A DNA stretch of 64,000 nt, taken from the NCBI GenBank assembly GCA_029449245.1, contig JANATF010000004.1, positions 2,976,001 to 3,040,000 on the forward strand, in the 5' to 3' direction. Made by a program: the position numbers and the translations under genes. This DNA is from Mortierella alpina. Its lineage: Eukaryota; Mortierellomycota; Mortierellomycetes; Mortierellales; Mortierellaceae. The notes under the pieces are model-generated. The model was given only the letters and a program-made list of their open reading frames with translations. It had not been told where the DNA came from and did no database searches. Numbering within the stretch: the stretch's first letter is position 1; each line of letters begins with the position of its first letter. Positions 1 to 11,778 of the stretch are shown piece after piece.

Positions 1-1398
1 CCTGATCGCTATATACAATACTTCGTATTCAACAAGGAGGCGAAGGCTAGTGACAAGAATAGACGGTTACCACGAGTGGCATGATGTGGGCCTCCAATGA
101 GTCGATCGGATGGCACCAGCAGGCCTTATTATTGTGGAATACAAACCGTGCCCTCATGTCCCATGGGGGCCCCCTCCACTTGAGCCCTCTGATTTGTCAA
201 AAGAGCTTTACCCCAAGGAACATCGCAATGATCTACTGTCCTACCCCAGCCCCCACGCTCCAAGGGTGGCCGATGAAAGCGGGTCTCGCTGTGGTCATGG
301 CAGACAATATCAATGGCACCCATAGGCGGCCCAGATAGGTACCACATCAACCGTACCAGAGCTTTTTTCAAGAGTCCTTGAGTCATTTGCGGGAGGAACC
401 AACAGAAATCGGCGCGGACTCGAATGCGGTGTTTAATGCAAGCCAATTTTTCTTGTCTCGTCGAGGCGCTCTAATTTGGGGGATGAGTAACAACTGTCCG
501 TTAGTGACACGAACTCGACCTTGTTGATGCTCCGTGGACAAGAAGAGAGCCAGCAAGGGCTTATAAAGCGCGCATGGTTGTTGTCATTGTTCAACCAACC
601 GCTTGTTCCCACACAACGCTTTCATTGCTACTCCTTCGTCTGCATTTCGATCCAGACTCATCAGATTTTTTTCTTGTTCACTGATAAATTGTACTCTTTA
701 CTTCTATCCTGTTACGCTCCGGGTCACTTACTCAGGTACAGTCAAAGCCTGTGGTCACTTTCGGAATGAAATCATATTGCAGAGAGAGTTAGCAACGAAG
801 AAGGCGTGAAAATTGGCACCAAAACCTGTCTAGTGCAATTGTGATATGACGAAGGTGGCAGGAAAAGGATGGGGGCATTGGCGCGGCCGCATATGCTGTA
901 CCATCTTCATCCTTCACTTCCTGTGAATTCGCATCTATTTGTTTTCTGTCTTGCTGTGGTCTGCGTGTGGCGAGGCGGGTGGTATGGACTGAGAGTGAGA
1001 TTCTTACCCCACGTTTGTATTGCACATGAACGCCCTGCTGCTGAGTAGTCAAATGTATTCACTTTCCTTATCGTTCCGCTTTGTAATTGAACACTTTGCA
1101 TCCCTATTGAATATGCTCTGTCGTGCTCCGTGAACTGACGACCGATCTCTTTTCTATTTAACGTTGATCCCGTTCTATGTATTGTGCCTCGCCAACTCCT
1201 CCTTCCCCCAAAAACAACCGGCGGTCTCTTTGTTGCACTCGGTCACTCGTCCGCTACTGTAGTATCACATCATCTGCTCCCATCTTATTATATTTCGCCA
1301 TCCAGTCTCCACTTCGATTTGCGCTCTTTTTCCGTCTCCTCCGACCTGACCCCTTCCCTGACCCCCAACAACAACAACAACAGCATTGTATTAGAAAC
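1..1398. other. Upstream region of malic enzyme, no gene recognised
   Basis: No reading frame here has convincing coding character. A 105-codon reverse frame (129-446) and two short forward frames overlap each other and match nothing I recognise. From about 1150 the sequence becomes C/T-rich and ends in a CAA repeat (about 1367-1384) directly before the malic enzyme start, a typical leader for this genome. A TATA-like element is not clear. Confidence 0.5.
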
Positions 1399-4300
1399 AT
1401 GGCTCTCGCCACCCTCTCCACTGTGCCCCGATCCTCGGCTGCTCGCTCTTTTTTCCTTCAAAAGGGCAGCAATTCCTGCCTTCATCCTTCCTTTTCTTGC
1501 TCCTTCTCCACCAAGATATCCACCCCGCGTCACACGCTCAAGCCTCATACAAATACTCTCCAGTCCCATTCATTCTCGACCTTTCTCTCCTCCACTCGTC
1601 TCTCCACTCCTTCCACCACTCCTTCTACTACTCACAGCATCTATCGCTCGCTCTCTTCAGCCTCAGTTGCCATAACGGACCACCTCTCCAATTCACCACA
1701 TCAACACACCGACAACATGACTGTCAGCGAAAACACCACTTATAACATCCAGCAGATCACTAGATCGTCGTATCTCAACCAGAGTAAGTGCCTGCCGTTT
1801 GTGCTGTTCTTCCACTAGTGTGTTGCACATGTCTTCGTCCTCGGCCACACTTTTGGTTCTGTCCTTCTCAGCCCAATGGTTTGCCATGAGCAATGAGGGT
1901 GCTGTTTGGCATCACGTTCGGACTGTGCTCTGCAATAAAAAAATAGTTCTGGTCCCTCTTTTTACAATAATGATTTCCGATTGAGTAGTACACAGACCAG
2001 TACTCTTTGCACCTTGTAGACGTTTACGTCAAAGAAAGACGAGTGTATCGTGAACAACGAGGATGAGCCTGGAAGGGATGATGGTGGGGACATCATCCTC
2101 TGTAACGATTACGAACAGTCTGTTGACAGGCCACCCTCTCTCTCTCTTTCTCTCTCTCCCTCCTCTGCAATAGGTACTGCGACGCCTTCTGAGCTGCGTT
2201 CCGCTCTCCACCTCCAAGGTCTGACCCCTGCCAAGGTCGAGTCCTTCGAGCTCCAGAAGAAGCGTGCTCTGGCACAGCTCAGGAGCAAGTCATCAGACAT
2301 TGAAAAATACGTCTTTTTGGCCTGGCTCAGGAACACCAACGTCCGCCTCTTCTATGGTTTGGTGGGCGATCAGCTTGAGGTAAGAGCTCATAATAAGACA
2401 ATCTTGCATGGGAGGAAAGGGCATCGTTTTGATTGATTCCCATGGAACGCTCTGGGAAATGTGCCCCCGCCTCTGGACGAGATGGGCGGCGAGCATAGTT
2501 TGGCTTTGAAACGTCCTGTTGTTGCTTCCGTGCATCCGCGTCGACTGCAGCTTTTTTTCTTGGGGTGAAAGGTACCATAGTGGAGTGCAGAAATGATTCC
2601 CCGCACACATTTTCCCCGAAGGGTCGGGCGGAAACTCAATCAGTACTGGAGCTGGGCCAGAGACGTCCTGCTACCTCCGCTTCCTTTTGTTTTGTCCACT
2701 GGTCCTGGGTCTAATGGCTGTTGGCCTGTTTCGCTGGCCTTGTGCGCCAAGCATGTTGCTCCCCTTGTTCTCTAGTTGGCATGAGCACCTCGTTTTTTCT
2801 TCCAGCCTGTTTCAGGTTTTGCCCACTGGGCATCGGCCTCCAGGTTGCCACTCGCCCACTTGCCCACTGCCACTGTACCGAAGCGAGATCTAACAATGTC
2901 TTTTTCTCCTTCGCCTGATAGGAAACCCTGCCCTTGATCTACACACCCACAGTTGGCACCGCATGCCAAAACTACTCTAGCATTTATCCTTTCCTTGCCC
3001 CTCCCGGCCAACCTGATGGTCTTTTCCTCTCCATCAACGATCTCCCCAACTTGACCCAGATCATCCAGAACTACAAGCCCTTCCCTCAAGATCCTAGCCT
3101 CACGCCACAGATTGCCGTCATTACCGATGGCTCCCGCATTCTGGGCCTGGGAGACCTCGGTGTTGGCGGTATGGGTATCCCTGTTGGAAAGTTGCAGCTC
3201 TACGTTGCTGGAGCAGGAATTGATCCCAGACGCACACTGCCCATCACCCTCGACCTCGGCACCAATAACGAAGACAAGTTGAAGGATGAGTTCTACCTGG
3301 GCTTGCGCGAGAAGCGTGCCGGTGATGACAAGTTCTTCCCCTTTGTCGACGCTGTTATCGAGGCACTCACCTCGTTGTACCCCAAGCTCCTGATTCAGTT
3401 CGAGGACTTCTCGTCCGAACACGCCTTCCAGTTGCTCGACAAGTACCAGCACAAGAAGTTCTGCTTTAACGATGACATCCAAGGAACTGGTGCCGTCATC
3501 CTGGCAGGATTCATGAACGCGATTAACCTCGCCGGTATCCCTGCCAAGGACCACAAGATTCTCTTCTTTGGTGCAGGCTCAGCCGCTGTCGGCGTGGCCA
3601 AGCAGCTGGCCGCTTACTTTGTCAATGACCACGGTATGACTGAGGACGAGGCTCGCGAGATGGTGTGGTTGGTCGACTCCAAGGGTTTGGTGACACTGGA
3701 CCGTGGCGACAAGCTGGCTGAGCACAAGCTTTACTTTGCTCGTAAAGACAATGCCGGAAGCCAGTACCCTAACATCGCCTCTGTTATCGAGCACGTCCGT
3801 CCCACCGCCTTGTTCGGCCTCTCATCACAATCTGGCGCATTCTCTGAAGACGTCCTCAAGTCCATGGCCTCCCTGAACCAGCGCCCTATTGTCTTCCCCC
3901 TGTCGAACCCCGCCTACCAAGCCGAGTGCTCATTTGAGCAGGCTATGATCCACACCAAGGGCAAGGTTATCTTTGCCTCTGGCACCGCGTTCCCCAAATA
4001 CACCGACCCCAACACCGGTCTCATTAGCGCACCAGGCCAAGGCAACAACATGTACATCTTCCCTGGTCTCGGACTGGGAGGTATTTTGGCCCAGCCTGAG
4101 ACCATCAGCGACCGCCTCATCTATTCGGCTGCTCGCGCCTGCGCCAATGCTCTGACTATCGAGGAGCGCTCCCAGGGCCTGCTCTACCCAGTGTTGCCTC
4201 GCATCCGTCAGGTGTCTGCTGCGGTTGCTGCTGCTGTTGTGACCGAGGCTGTTGCCGAAGGGTCTGCAACGAACCAGGAGGCTATCAAGCTGGTCAACTC

Positions 4301-4400
4301 TCACGACAAGACAGCGCTTCTGAACTTTGTCAGCAGCAATATGTGGACCACGGACGGTGTGCAGCATGAAATCAGCACCACTTTTGCCCCTCACCTCTAA
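1399..4400 (+). CDS. Malic enzyme (oxidative decarboxylation of malate)
   Basis: Catalyses malate to pyruvate plus CO2 with reduction of NAD or NADP. Three exons: 1399-1783, 2174-2379, 2922-4400, giving 689 residues. The body has the full malic enzyme signature: LIYTPTVGTACQ, the glycine-rich ILGLGDLGVGGMG block, the metal-site EDF, NDDIQGTGAVILAGF, and a Rossmann GAGSAAVG. The first ~106 residues are Ser/Thr/Arg-rich with few acids (MALATLSTVPRSSAARS), as in a mitochondrial presequence. A second in-frame ATG at 1717 would give a 583-residue protein, the usual family length, so one gene could feed two compartments. In oleaginous fungi cytosolic malic enzyme is known as a possible NADPH source for lipid synthesis; cofactor choice cannot be read reliably here. 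An in-frame ATG at 1177 lies in the C/T-rich leader with a poor context and was not used. Confidence in family is very high; start choice moderate. Confidence 0.95.
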
Positions 4401-4837
4401 GTTCATAGTCTTCATGTACATGTACGAAAATAATACTGCCAGCTTAAAAAAAAAAGGACTGCATATTTCTTGAATCCCGTCCTTGACCATTTCTTCACCT
4501 CCTCTCCTCTCCTCTCCTCTCACCCTTTCCTCTCCACTCCCTTTCCACTCCACCGCCACTGCTGTTCTATCTTGCCTTTCGTCGTTGGTGGTGCTCTTGA
4601 AGACTCTTTCTACATTTAATCTGCACTCGGTCTACTTCCCACAAGTCCCCGCTCTGCTTCCATTTTTTTTTTCTTCTCATCGCTTTTTTTCTCATCCAAA
4701 AAACTTAATTCTGGTCAGCATCCTCATTGTGCTCTCACTCCATTCCCAGCTCACCAACAATAACAACAACACTTACCGCAACACATTTCGAGTACAGGAG
4801 CGGAAGCGCAAGACAGCAACTACTCTCTGCAGCCCAA
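4401..4837. other. Malic enzyme 3' end and sirtuin leader
   Basis: About 440 bases between two forward genes. The 3' part is strongly pyrimidine-rich (TCTCC and CTTT runs from about 4497 to 4700) and ends in an AACAAC tract before the sirtuin ATG, so it is read as a leader/promoter. No gene seen. Confidence 0.5.
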
Positions 4838-6681
4838 ATGTTGACGATCGATTTGAATCAGTCCACCCGGGATGTCGTCTTGGAAAGACACCTTGGAGCT
4901 GTGACGGATGTGATGATCAAGGCCAAAAAGACTCTTGTTGTCACGGGAGCAGGCATTTCCTGCAGCAGTGGGATTCCGGTAATTTTCAACCCAATGTGTC
5001 CATCTATCCACATGATCCTCTACTCCCGTCATGAGCTTGTTGACTGTCGCGCTAAATTTTCCTTGGGCCGCGTTTTTTGTTTCCCTGTTATGAAAAAAGC
5101 AGTGTTCACTCAGAGCTAGCTTCAACACTTGCTCAAGGCTATATGCTGATGTACAACTCTTTTTTTATTATTTGATATCAATACGGTACTAGGACTTTCG
5201 CTCTGCTGACGGCCTGTACAACCTTGTCAAGAAGCAGTACCCGAAAACGGTTCTGAAGGGGAAGGATCTATTTGATGCCAACCTGTTTCGCGACTGTACC
5301 ACGACCGCCGTCTTTTACACGTTTATTTCCGAGCTGCACGCGCAAACACTCAAGGCAAAACCATCTCCAACCCATCACTTCATCAAAATGTTGTCGGAGA
5401 AAGGAAAACTTCTCAGATGCTATACGCAAAACATTGACTGCTTGGAGGAGGAGCTTGGGATGGAAACCAGTCTCGTCTGCGATAAAGGCAAGGTCAAGAA
5501 GGACGTGAATGTGGTCCAGTTGCATGGATCGCTCAGGAAACTCAAGTGCACACTCTGCAGCGAGCCATATGGCTTTTTAACCGATTTTGAAAAGGTTTTT
5601 CGGGAGGGTGAGGCACCCGATTGTCCAAAGTGCGAGCTCAATGGTACGTTTTATTACGATATATGTCGGTACGCGTACACACCATATGTCTAGTATACCT
5701 CAAACGTACTAAAAAACAACTCGACTATTTTTTCACCACCCCTAAGACGTCATCCGCGTGGCACAAGGCAAGCGAAAGATCGCTACAGGAACCTTGCGAC
5801 CCGATATTGTTCTATACAACGAAAATCACCCCTTTGGAGATGCCATTGGCCGGATTCAAGTCAGCGATTTGCAAAAGTCGCCCGATGTTCTCTTGGTTAT
5901 GGGAACATCACTCAAGGTCCATGGGTTGCGGTTGCTGGTCAGGAAGGCCGCCAAAGCGGTGCACGAGAACAAGAAGGGGTGTGTGATCCTTGTGAACAAG
6001 ACGCCGGTTGTTGGGAAGGAGTGGACCGGTGTCTTTGACTACTTTATTGAGGGCGAGACGGATCGCTGGTGCCATATCGTCGAGGACGCGCTTCGAAAGG
6101 TTAAGGTCCAGACAAAGTTGCCCTTCAAAGCCATCACAGCGGAGCAGAAGGAGAAACAGAAGCAGAGCAAGGAGCAGGAGAAGCAGGACCAAGAGCAGTC
6201 ATCGGACAAGGAGAATGATGTGCCAGTGAGCTTGACAAAGAAGCACTGCAATGCCAAGAAGAGGGCATTTGCAGTAATGCAGGGCAACAAAATCTCGGAC
6301 GATATTGTGTCCGAGTCCATTCAGGCAGCTATGGGGGCGACAGGACTTGGTGGATCATCCGCTTCCTCTTGGTCTACGTCAGCATCCATTTTGGCCATCA
6401 ACAACACGACTCAGGAACGTGTGGTAGCGACGTGCCGGAAGAGAACGACAAGCGCGTCCGCATCATTGGGCCCAGCAATAGCTCCTTTGTCGCCCTCGTC
6501 ACCCACAAAACAGAACACGCTTGGCAGCATGCACGTGTCCAAGGCCTCGATCAGACGTCCCGTTCTCGCCAAGACCAGCAAGCTTCCAGGAGACAACAGG
6601 GAGCAGTTCTCATCGATCGAAGTGCACCAACCTATTGCACCCCTTCGGCGAACGCGGTCATCAGCAAGGGTTGACAACTAA
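4838..6681 (+). CDS. Sirtuin NAD-dependent deacetylase, Hst3/Hst4-like
   Basis: Predicted NAD-dependent protein deacetylase. Exons 4838-4978, 5193-5643, 5747-6681, 508 residues. Sirtuin motifs appear in order: GAGISCSSGIP plus DFRS (joined across intron 1), TQNIDCLEE, the catalytic histidine in QLHGSLRKLKC (about residue 158), two zinc-binding pairs (CTLC and CPKC), then MGTSLKVHG and LVNKTP. The long span between the catalytic helix and the zinc site and the VHGLRLLVRKAA segment resemble the fungal Hst3/Hst4 branch, which deacetylates histone H3 K56 after DNA replication. The last ~200 residues are a Gln/Glu/Lys-rich then Ser-rich tail with no recognised domain, ending in basic RTRSSARVDN. 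Family certain from sequence; the Hst3/4 placement is inference. Confidence 0.92.
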
Positions 6682-6792
6682 TCTCGCAAGCAATCTCACT
6701 TTTATAAAAACAAGACAAACAACCTCGCTTTTTCACCACCAAATGACTGTAAGCAGTTCTTTTCGTCTTTCTGTCTTTCTTGCTCTCTCTCT

Positions 6793-6795
<3 letters not shown>

Positions 6796-6823
<28 letters not shown>
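6796..6823. repeat. Poly-T tract (28 T)
   Basis: Uninterrupted T run just downstream of the sirtuin gene, following a CTCTCTCT stretch. Confidence 0.9.
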
Positions 6824-7273
6824 CCTCTGGGTGCTGCAATGTTTTGGGTTGGCGTGCGTTATTTCCCGCATGCATTGATGATGACGTGATGGGCTGGAAA
6901 TAGGCAGAGTTTTTTTTTTTCTTTTGAGCGACAGGCAGACTCAAGACCGACTCACTCACACAGTGTCTTCGTCTGGACCCCTTCTCAGCGCCTGAAAGAA
7001 AACTGATTCGACTCTCTTTTTGTATTTCTCCTTTTCTTCTTTCCCCCCTCCCGTCCTCCTTCACCCATCTTCCATCCCCCACTTTGGCTTCTCTGATTCC
7101 CTTCTGAGCCTGTCCGATACCCTTGTTCATCAGGCCTCACGTCCGTCCTCTCCATTCACCCCTGCATACTGGACGCATCCCTCTCGTCGTAGTACCTGAT
7201 TCGACTGCGTTTTCTAGTCTCCTCTGACGACCTCGGTTCTTTGACACCAACAACAAAAACGAAGAAAACAGAA

Positions 7274-7685
7274 GTAAGAGCATGCATCAGAGACAAAGTA
7301 CATCTGTATTATTCCTCTCTCAACCCAGTCCGCATCAAGCCCATGGTGCCAGCCTTGCTAGATTCGATCCAGCCCATCTCCTGCCCAGGGCTGATTTCTG
7401 CTCTTGGCGCCCTTTTTGTCCTTTGTCTTTTTTTTTTTTTTTTTTTTTTTTTTGTTGTTTGACTCGAGCCAATCTGCTGCATGGTGCGAGCACAGAGCAG
7501 AAGGTTATATTACCCCAGAGGCTGGTTTTCCTTTGGCTGCTATGGCTTATGCCAGCGGCACTTTCAGGAAAGCGAACCAGCCTCCACTCCACCACACCCA
7601 TCATCCACACAATCCTCAAGCCTTACGCGCATCGTATAGTTTCGAATCAGACGCTAACCATCCTCCTTATCTGATTGACTTCTAG
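7274..7685 (+). other. Putative 5' leader intron of Kap104
   Basis: AGAA|GTAAGA donor and CTTCTAG|GCC acceptor flank 412 bases just upstream of the importin ATG at 7715. The leader before it is an ACAACAAAAAC-type purine/A-rich sequence typical of fungal 5' ends. Seen only as splice signals; transcript evidence is needed. Confidence 0.5.
7428..7453. repeat. Poly-T tract (26 T)
   Basis: Uninterrupted T run within the putative leader intron of the importin gene. Confidence 0.9.
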
Positions 7686-7714
7686 GCCGCAACCAAACCC
7701 CCCCCCCAACGACC

Positions 7715-10700
7715 ATGCTTAACTGGCAGCCACAGCCCGAAGGGCTTGCTCAGCTCACTCAGCTGCTCAAGGATTCCATGTCCCCCAACAATGCAGTCCA
7801 AACTCAAGTCCGAGAGGTACAAGTCTTTTGCGTCTTACTCGTCTGTTGGCTGTTGCTCTCGGGGCAATGATCGTGCTCAAATTGCGCGTGAGCGGTTCTT
7901 TTCAGAGTGCGGGAAAATTTGCCACCAGATGATGAATGTCATCGTGGTACTTGCCTGCTGGCTAAAGAGCCATTCTTCAGCGCGTCGTGCTTTGCGTGGC
8001 GATATCGGAGGTCTCGCTGAGGATCTGACGATTTGCTGGAAACTAACAGGCGCCCTCCTCGTTCTACGTCTTTTTTGACCTCATAGCAACTCGAGTCCTT
8101 CAGAAATGTTCCCGACTACAACAGCTATCTCATCTACATCTTGACGCAAATGCCCCAGGAGCTTCCTACTACGCGCGCGATCGCTGGTCTTTTGCTCAAG
8201 ACCAACATTCAGTACCATGGCAGCGACATCCGGGAGGACGTGCTTGCGTACGTCAAGGCCCTGGCCCTTCGCCACGTTGGAGATCCCGATGCCGACGTTC
8301 GCAACACTCTTGGAACTGTCATCACCACCATCCTCTCTAGAAACTCCATCCTGAGCTGGCCCGAGGTGTTGCCTCATTTGATGAGCCTTCTGGACTCGCA
8401 GGACCCTAACGTTGTAGAGGTTCGTAACACCCTTGGACTGTTACACTACCCCGAGAGTTTTGATTTCACAGAACGAGTATTAATGTGCAGACTGCGCCTC
8501 GCTCATGGTGCCATGTTTTTCTACTAGGGCTCGTTCAAGGCGCTGGCCAAGATTTGCGAGGACTCGAGCGCGCAGCTCGATGTGGAGATCAACGGCGAGA
8601 GACCCTTGAACTTCATGATCCCCAAGATCATCACCTACTTCCAGTCGCCCGTCGTGGCCATCCGTGTCTGCGCTTTGACTTGCATCAACCAGTTTATCAC
8701 AAGAAAGTCGCAGTCCTTCATGGTCAACGTCGATGCCTTTGTCGAAGGACTGGGCCAGCTCTCCAACGACAACCACCCTGATGTCCGTAAGCATGTGTGC
8801 CAAGCCATGGTCATGCTGCTCGAGGTCCGCCCTGACAAGCTCGTCCCCCAGATCAACAACGTTGTTGAGTACATGCTCTATTCGACCAAGGACGACGACG
8901 AGTCGGTGGCCTTGGAGGCCTGTGAGTTCTGGCTGGCGTTTGCTGAGCAGGATGCTCTTCAGGAGCACTTGCGTCCCCACTTGAACCGCGTCATTCCCGT
9001 CCTCCTTCAAGGAATGGTCTACAGTGACCTGGATATCATCTCGCTGGATGTTGACGATGAAGATGCCTCTGTTCCCGATCGCGCTGAGGACATGAAGCCT
9101 CGCTTCCATCACGCCAAGACACACACAACCGAAAACACCGCAGCGCCTGAGAGTGCTGGAGCAAACAACGAGAACGACCTCGACGACGATGAGGACGACG
9201 ATGAGGATGATGATGAGGATGATGATGACATCTACATGGAGTGGAACCTTCGCAAGTGCTCGGCCTCTGCTCTCGATGTGTTGTCGGCAGTCTATGGAAA
9301 CTCCATGTTGGACATCTTGTTGCCCTTGCTCCAGACTGAGCTGTTCCATGCTGAATGGAAGCATCGTGAGTGCGGTATCTTGGCCTTGGGAGCTGTGGCT
9401 GAGGGCTGCATGTCTGGTATCGAGCCCCACTTGCCCACTTTGATTCCTTACCTTATCCAGACCTTGAAGGATCCCAAGGTACAGACTCATTTCACGTCGG
9501 CGCATTACTTTGCATACAACGCTTATTCCTGATAACTAACCGTGGTTCTTGTACTGTTTGCTTTTCACTCTTCCTTCTGTAAATAGTCTCTGGTCCGCGC
9601 CATCACTTGCTGGACCTTGGGTCGCTATGCCCGCTGGTGTGTCTACCCCACCAATGCCGAGGACCAGGCTCTTTACCTTGTTCCATTGATTGAGGGAGTA
9701 AGTACTTTCTTTTCCATTCTCATCTTCGTCCACAAATGGTGACTTTGGATGCGAAGCAATTTATTTCGCATGATGTCTGACTCTTTCGTTCATTAATAGC
9801 TCCTGAGCATGGTTAGCGACACCAACAAGCGCGTCCAGGAAGCCGGATGCAGTGCGTTCGCTACGCTGGAGGAGGAGGCTTGCGAGGCTTTGACCCCTTA
9901 CCTGTTCGGCATTCTCCAGACATTGGTCCATGCATTCTCGACCTACCAGCAAAAGAACTTGCTTATTCTTTACGATGCCATTGGAACTCTTGCTGATAGT
10001 GTCGGTGCCGCCCTCAACAAGAAGGAGTATATTGATCTGCTCATGCCCTGCCTGATTGAAAAGTGGCAGAACTTGCAGGACGATGACCGCGACTTGTTCC
10101 CATTGTTCGAGGTAATGGCGTGGATCTGACCCTTGGATTGGATACAGGAATATGGTGTAGGATGAACTCTCGATCCTAACTTTCGTGTTACCGTGGGCCA
10201 TGCTCTCGTTGAATAGTGCTTGTCGTCTGTCACTACGTCCTTGGGCCAGGGATTCTTGCCCTTCGCTCCTCCCGTCTTTGAGCGCTGTGTCAAGATTGTT
10301 CACTCAAACCTCATGCAGTCCCAGATGCATGCTCAAAACCCCGAGACTGTCCCAGTACCCGACAAGGACTTCATGATCGTTGCTCTGGATCTTCTCAGTG
10401 GTTTGGTGCAGGGCTTGAACACGAGTGTCGAAAGCTTGGTCGCCGCCAGCCAGCCAAGCGTCCTCCAGATCTTGAGCGTTTGCCTTGCAGACGCGTCTGC
10501 TGAGGTTCGCCAGTCTTCGTATGCCTTGCTGGGAGACCTCGCCATCAGCTGCTTCATGCATATTAAGCCTTACTTGAACGCTTTCATGAACGAGTTGATT
10601 GGTCAGATCCAGCCCAACACTGAGTACGTCTCCGTGTGCAATAACGCTGCTTGGGCTGCTGGAGAGATTGCCTTGCAGTACGGAGAGGGCATGGCCGTCT

Positions 10701-11236
10701 GGGTCCAGCCCTTGTTGGAGCGTTTGATTCCCTTGTTGACCAGCGAAACCACCCCAAGAACTCTGCTTGACAACTCAGCCATTACGATCGGTCGCCTGGG
10801 TTTGGTGTGCCCGACATTAGTGGGACCCCACCTTGAGATCTTTGCTGAGTCTTGGTGCCACACCTGCCGCACTATCCGCGATAATGATGAGAAGGATACT
10901 GCTTTCCGCGGGCTCTGCGCTATGATCCAAGTGAACCCTAATGGTTTGATCAAGAGCCTTGCTCCTTTCTGCGATGCTGTTGCTCAGTGGAGCGAAGTCC
11001 CTCAGGAGCTCGACCAGCAGTTTGGAAAGGTAACTTTTTTGCACTCATTTATGTCTCATGTATTTTTATGCTATCAACTCTCCTGTCAATGACTGGCGCA
11101 CATGCTAAACCGGACCCTTTTCATTTTTTAGATTCTGTTGGGCTACAAGAACATGATGGGCGGAGCATGGGAGGCCTTTGCTACTTCGTTGGCACCCGAT
11201 ACCAGGAGCCGTCTTGCTCAGCGTTATGGACTGTAA
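7715..11236 (+). CDS. KAP104: Transportin / karyopherin beta-2 (Kap104-type importin)
   Basis: Nuclear import receptor for PY-NLS cargoes such as hnRNP-like proteins, acting with Ran. Seven exons: 7715-7816, 8087-8419, 8528-9478, 9587-9697, 9800-10111, 10217-11029, 11132-11236, giving 908 residues, close to transportin-1 (~890). The alignment I recall to transportin is continuous from [18 protein letters not shown] through [19 protein letters not shown]-type HEAT repeats to the C-terminal [10 protein letters not shown]. The central acidic insertion ([17 protein letters not shown], exon 3) corresponds to the long H8 loop that, in the known family, couples RanGTP binding to cargo release. Exon 2 uses a weak GTTCGT donor; the resulting join ([16 protein letters not shown]) matches the family and fixes the phase. 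No breaks. Confidence 0.97.
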
Positions 11237-11778
11237 ATCTAGTGGAGGATTGTGCTCGCTTGCGAATGTCCATCCAAGTTCGCAACCGAGGTGTTTTGCT
11301 TCAACATTTACACAAAACAACACCGCCGCTACCACTACGACCATCGTCATTGACACCACGAACAACAACAACAACAACAACAACAACAATCACCAAAAAA
11401 CAAACCAAAAAGAAAAAAAACAATCTGGGACCAAACACAAAAGGACTATTTACAAGAGGGGAAACATAAAAGGATATGATTCAATCATAAAAACTACAAG
11501 AGGCGGCTTTTCTACTACCATTTACTATTCACTTTTTTTCATCATTCGCGTGTCTTTTTTTTTTCTTTTCTTTTCTACTTTTCTTTGTATTATGGGCTTC
11601 GACACTGGCAAACAATTTGCAACAACTCACAAGAGGGGACAACATGTAATAGGATTACGGGATCAATAAAAAGGGATAAAAAGCCAGACTGCAAATTATC
11701 TGCTTGTCCTTGTCCATGATCGTGTCCTTGGTCTTGTCCTTGGGCATTGTCATTGACAATGTTATGTAACAATGAGTC
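11237..11778. other. Convergent intergenic region with short repeats
   Basis: Lies between the 3' ends of the importin (forward) and the aldo/keto reductase (reverse). Contains an AAC trinucleotide run (about 11361-11390), two copies of ACAAGAGGGGA separated by about 180 bases (near 11451 and 11629), clustered GTCCTTG heptamers (11705-11742) and a 7-base inverted repeat ATTGTCA-T-TGACAAT (11746-11760). The inverted repeat may be incidental. No gene. Confidence 0.5.

Larger units (their letters stand above)
6682..7714. other. Sirtuin 3' region and Kap104 promoter/leader with poly-T tracts
   Basis: No coding region seen. Contains two long T runs, 6796-6823 (28 T) and 7428-7453 (26 T), and C/T-rich stretches typical of leaders in this window. 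A good donor (GTAAGA at 7274) and acceptor (TTCTAG ending at 7685) suggest a 5' leader intron of the importin gene covering 7274-7685, with the start codon 29 bases past the acceptor. The second T run would then sit inside that intron. Confidence 0.5.

Noticed and set aside
129-446. 105-codon reverse frame near the left edge
   Set aside because: Competes with two forward frames of similar length, no recognised motif and no splice continuation; could be part of a gene beyond the window but this cannot be shown.
1177-1398. Upstream in-frame ATG extending malic enzyme by 74 residues
   Set aside because: Context is poor and the added sequence translates a C/T-rich leader and CAA repeat; the ATG at 1399 has A at -3 and G at +4.
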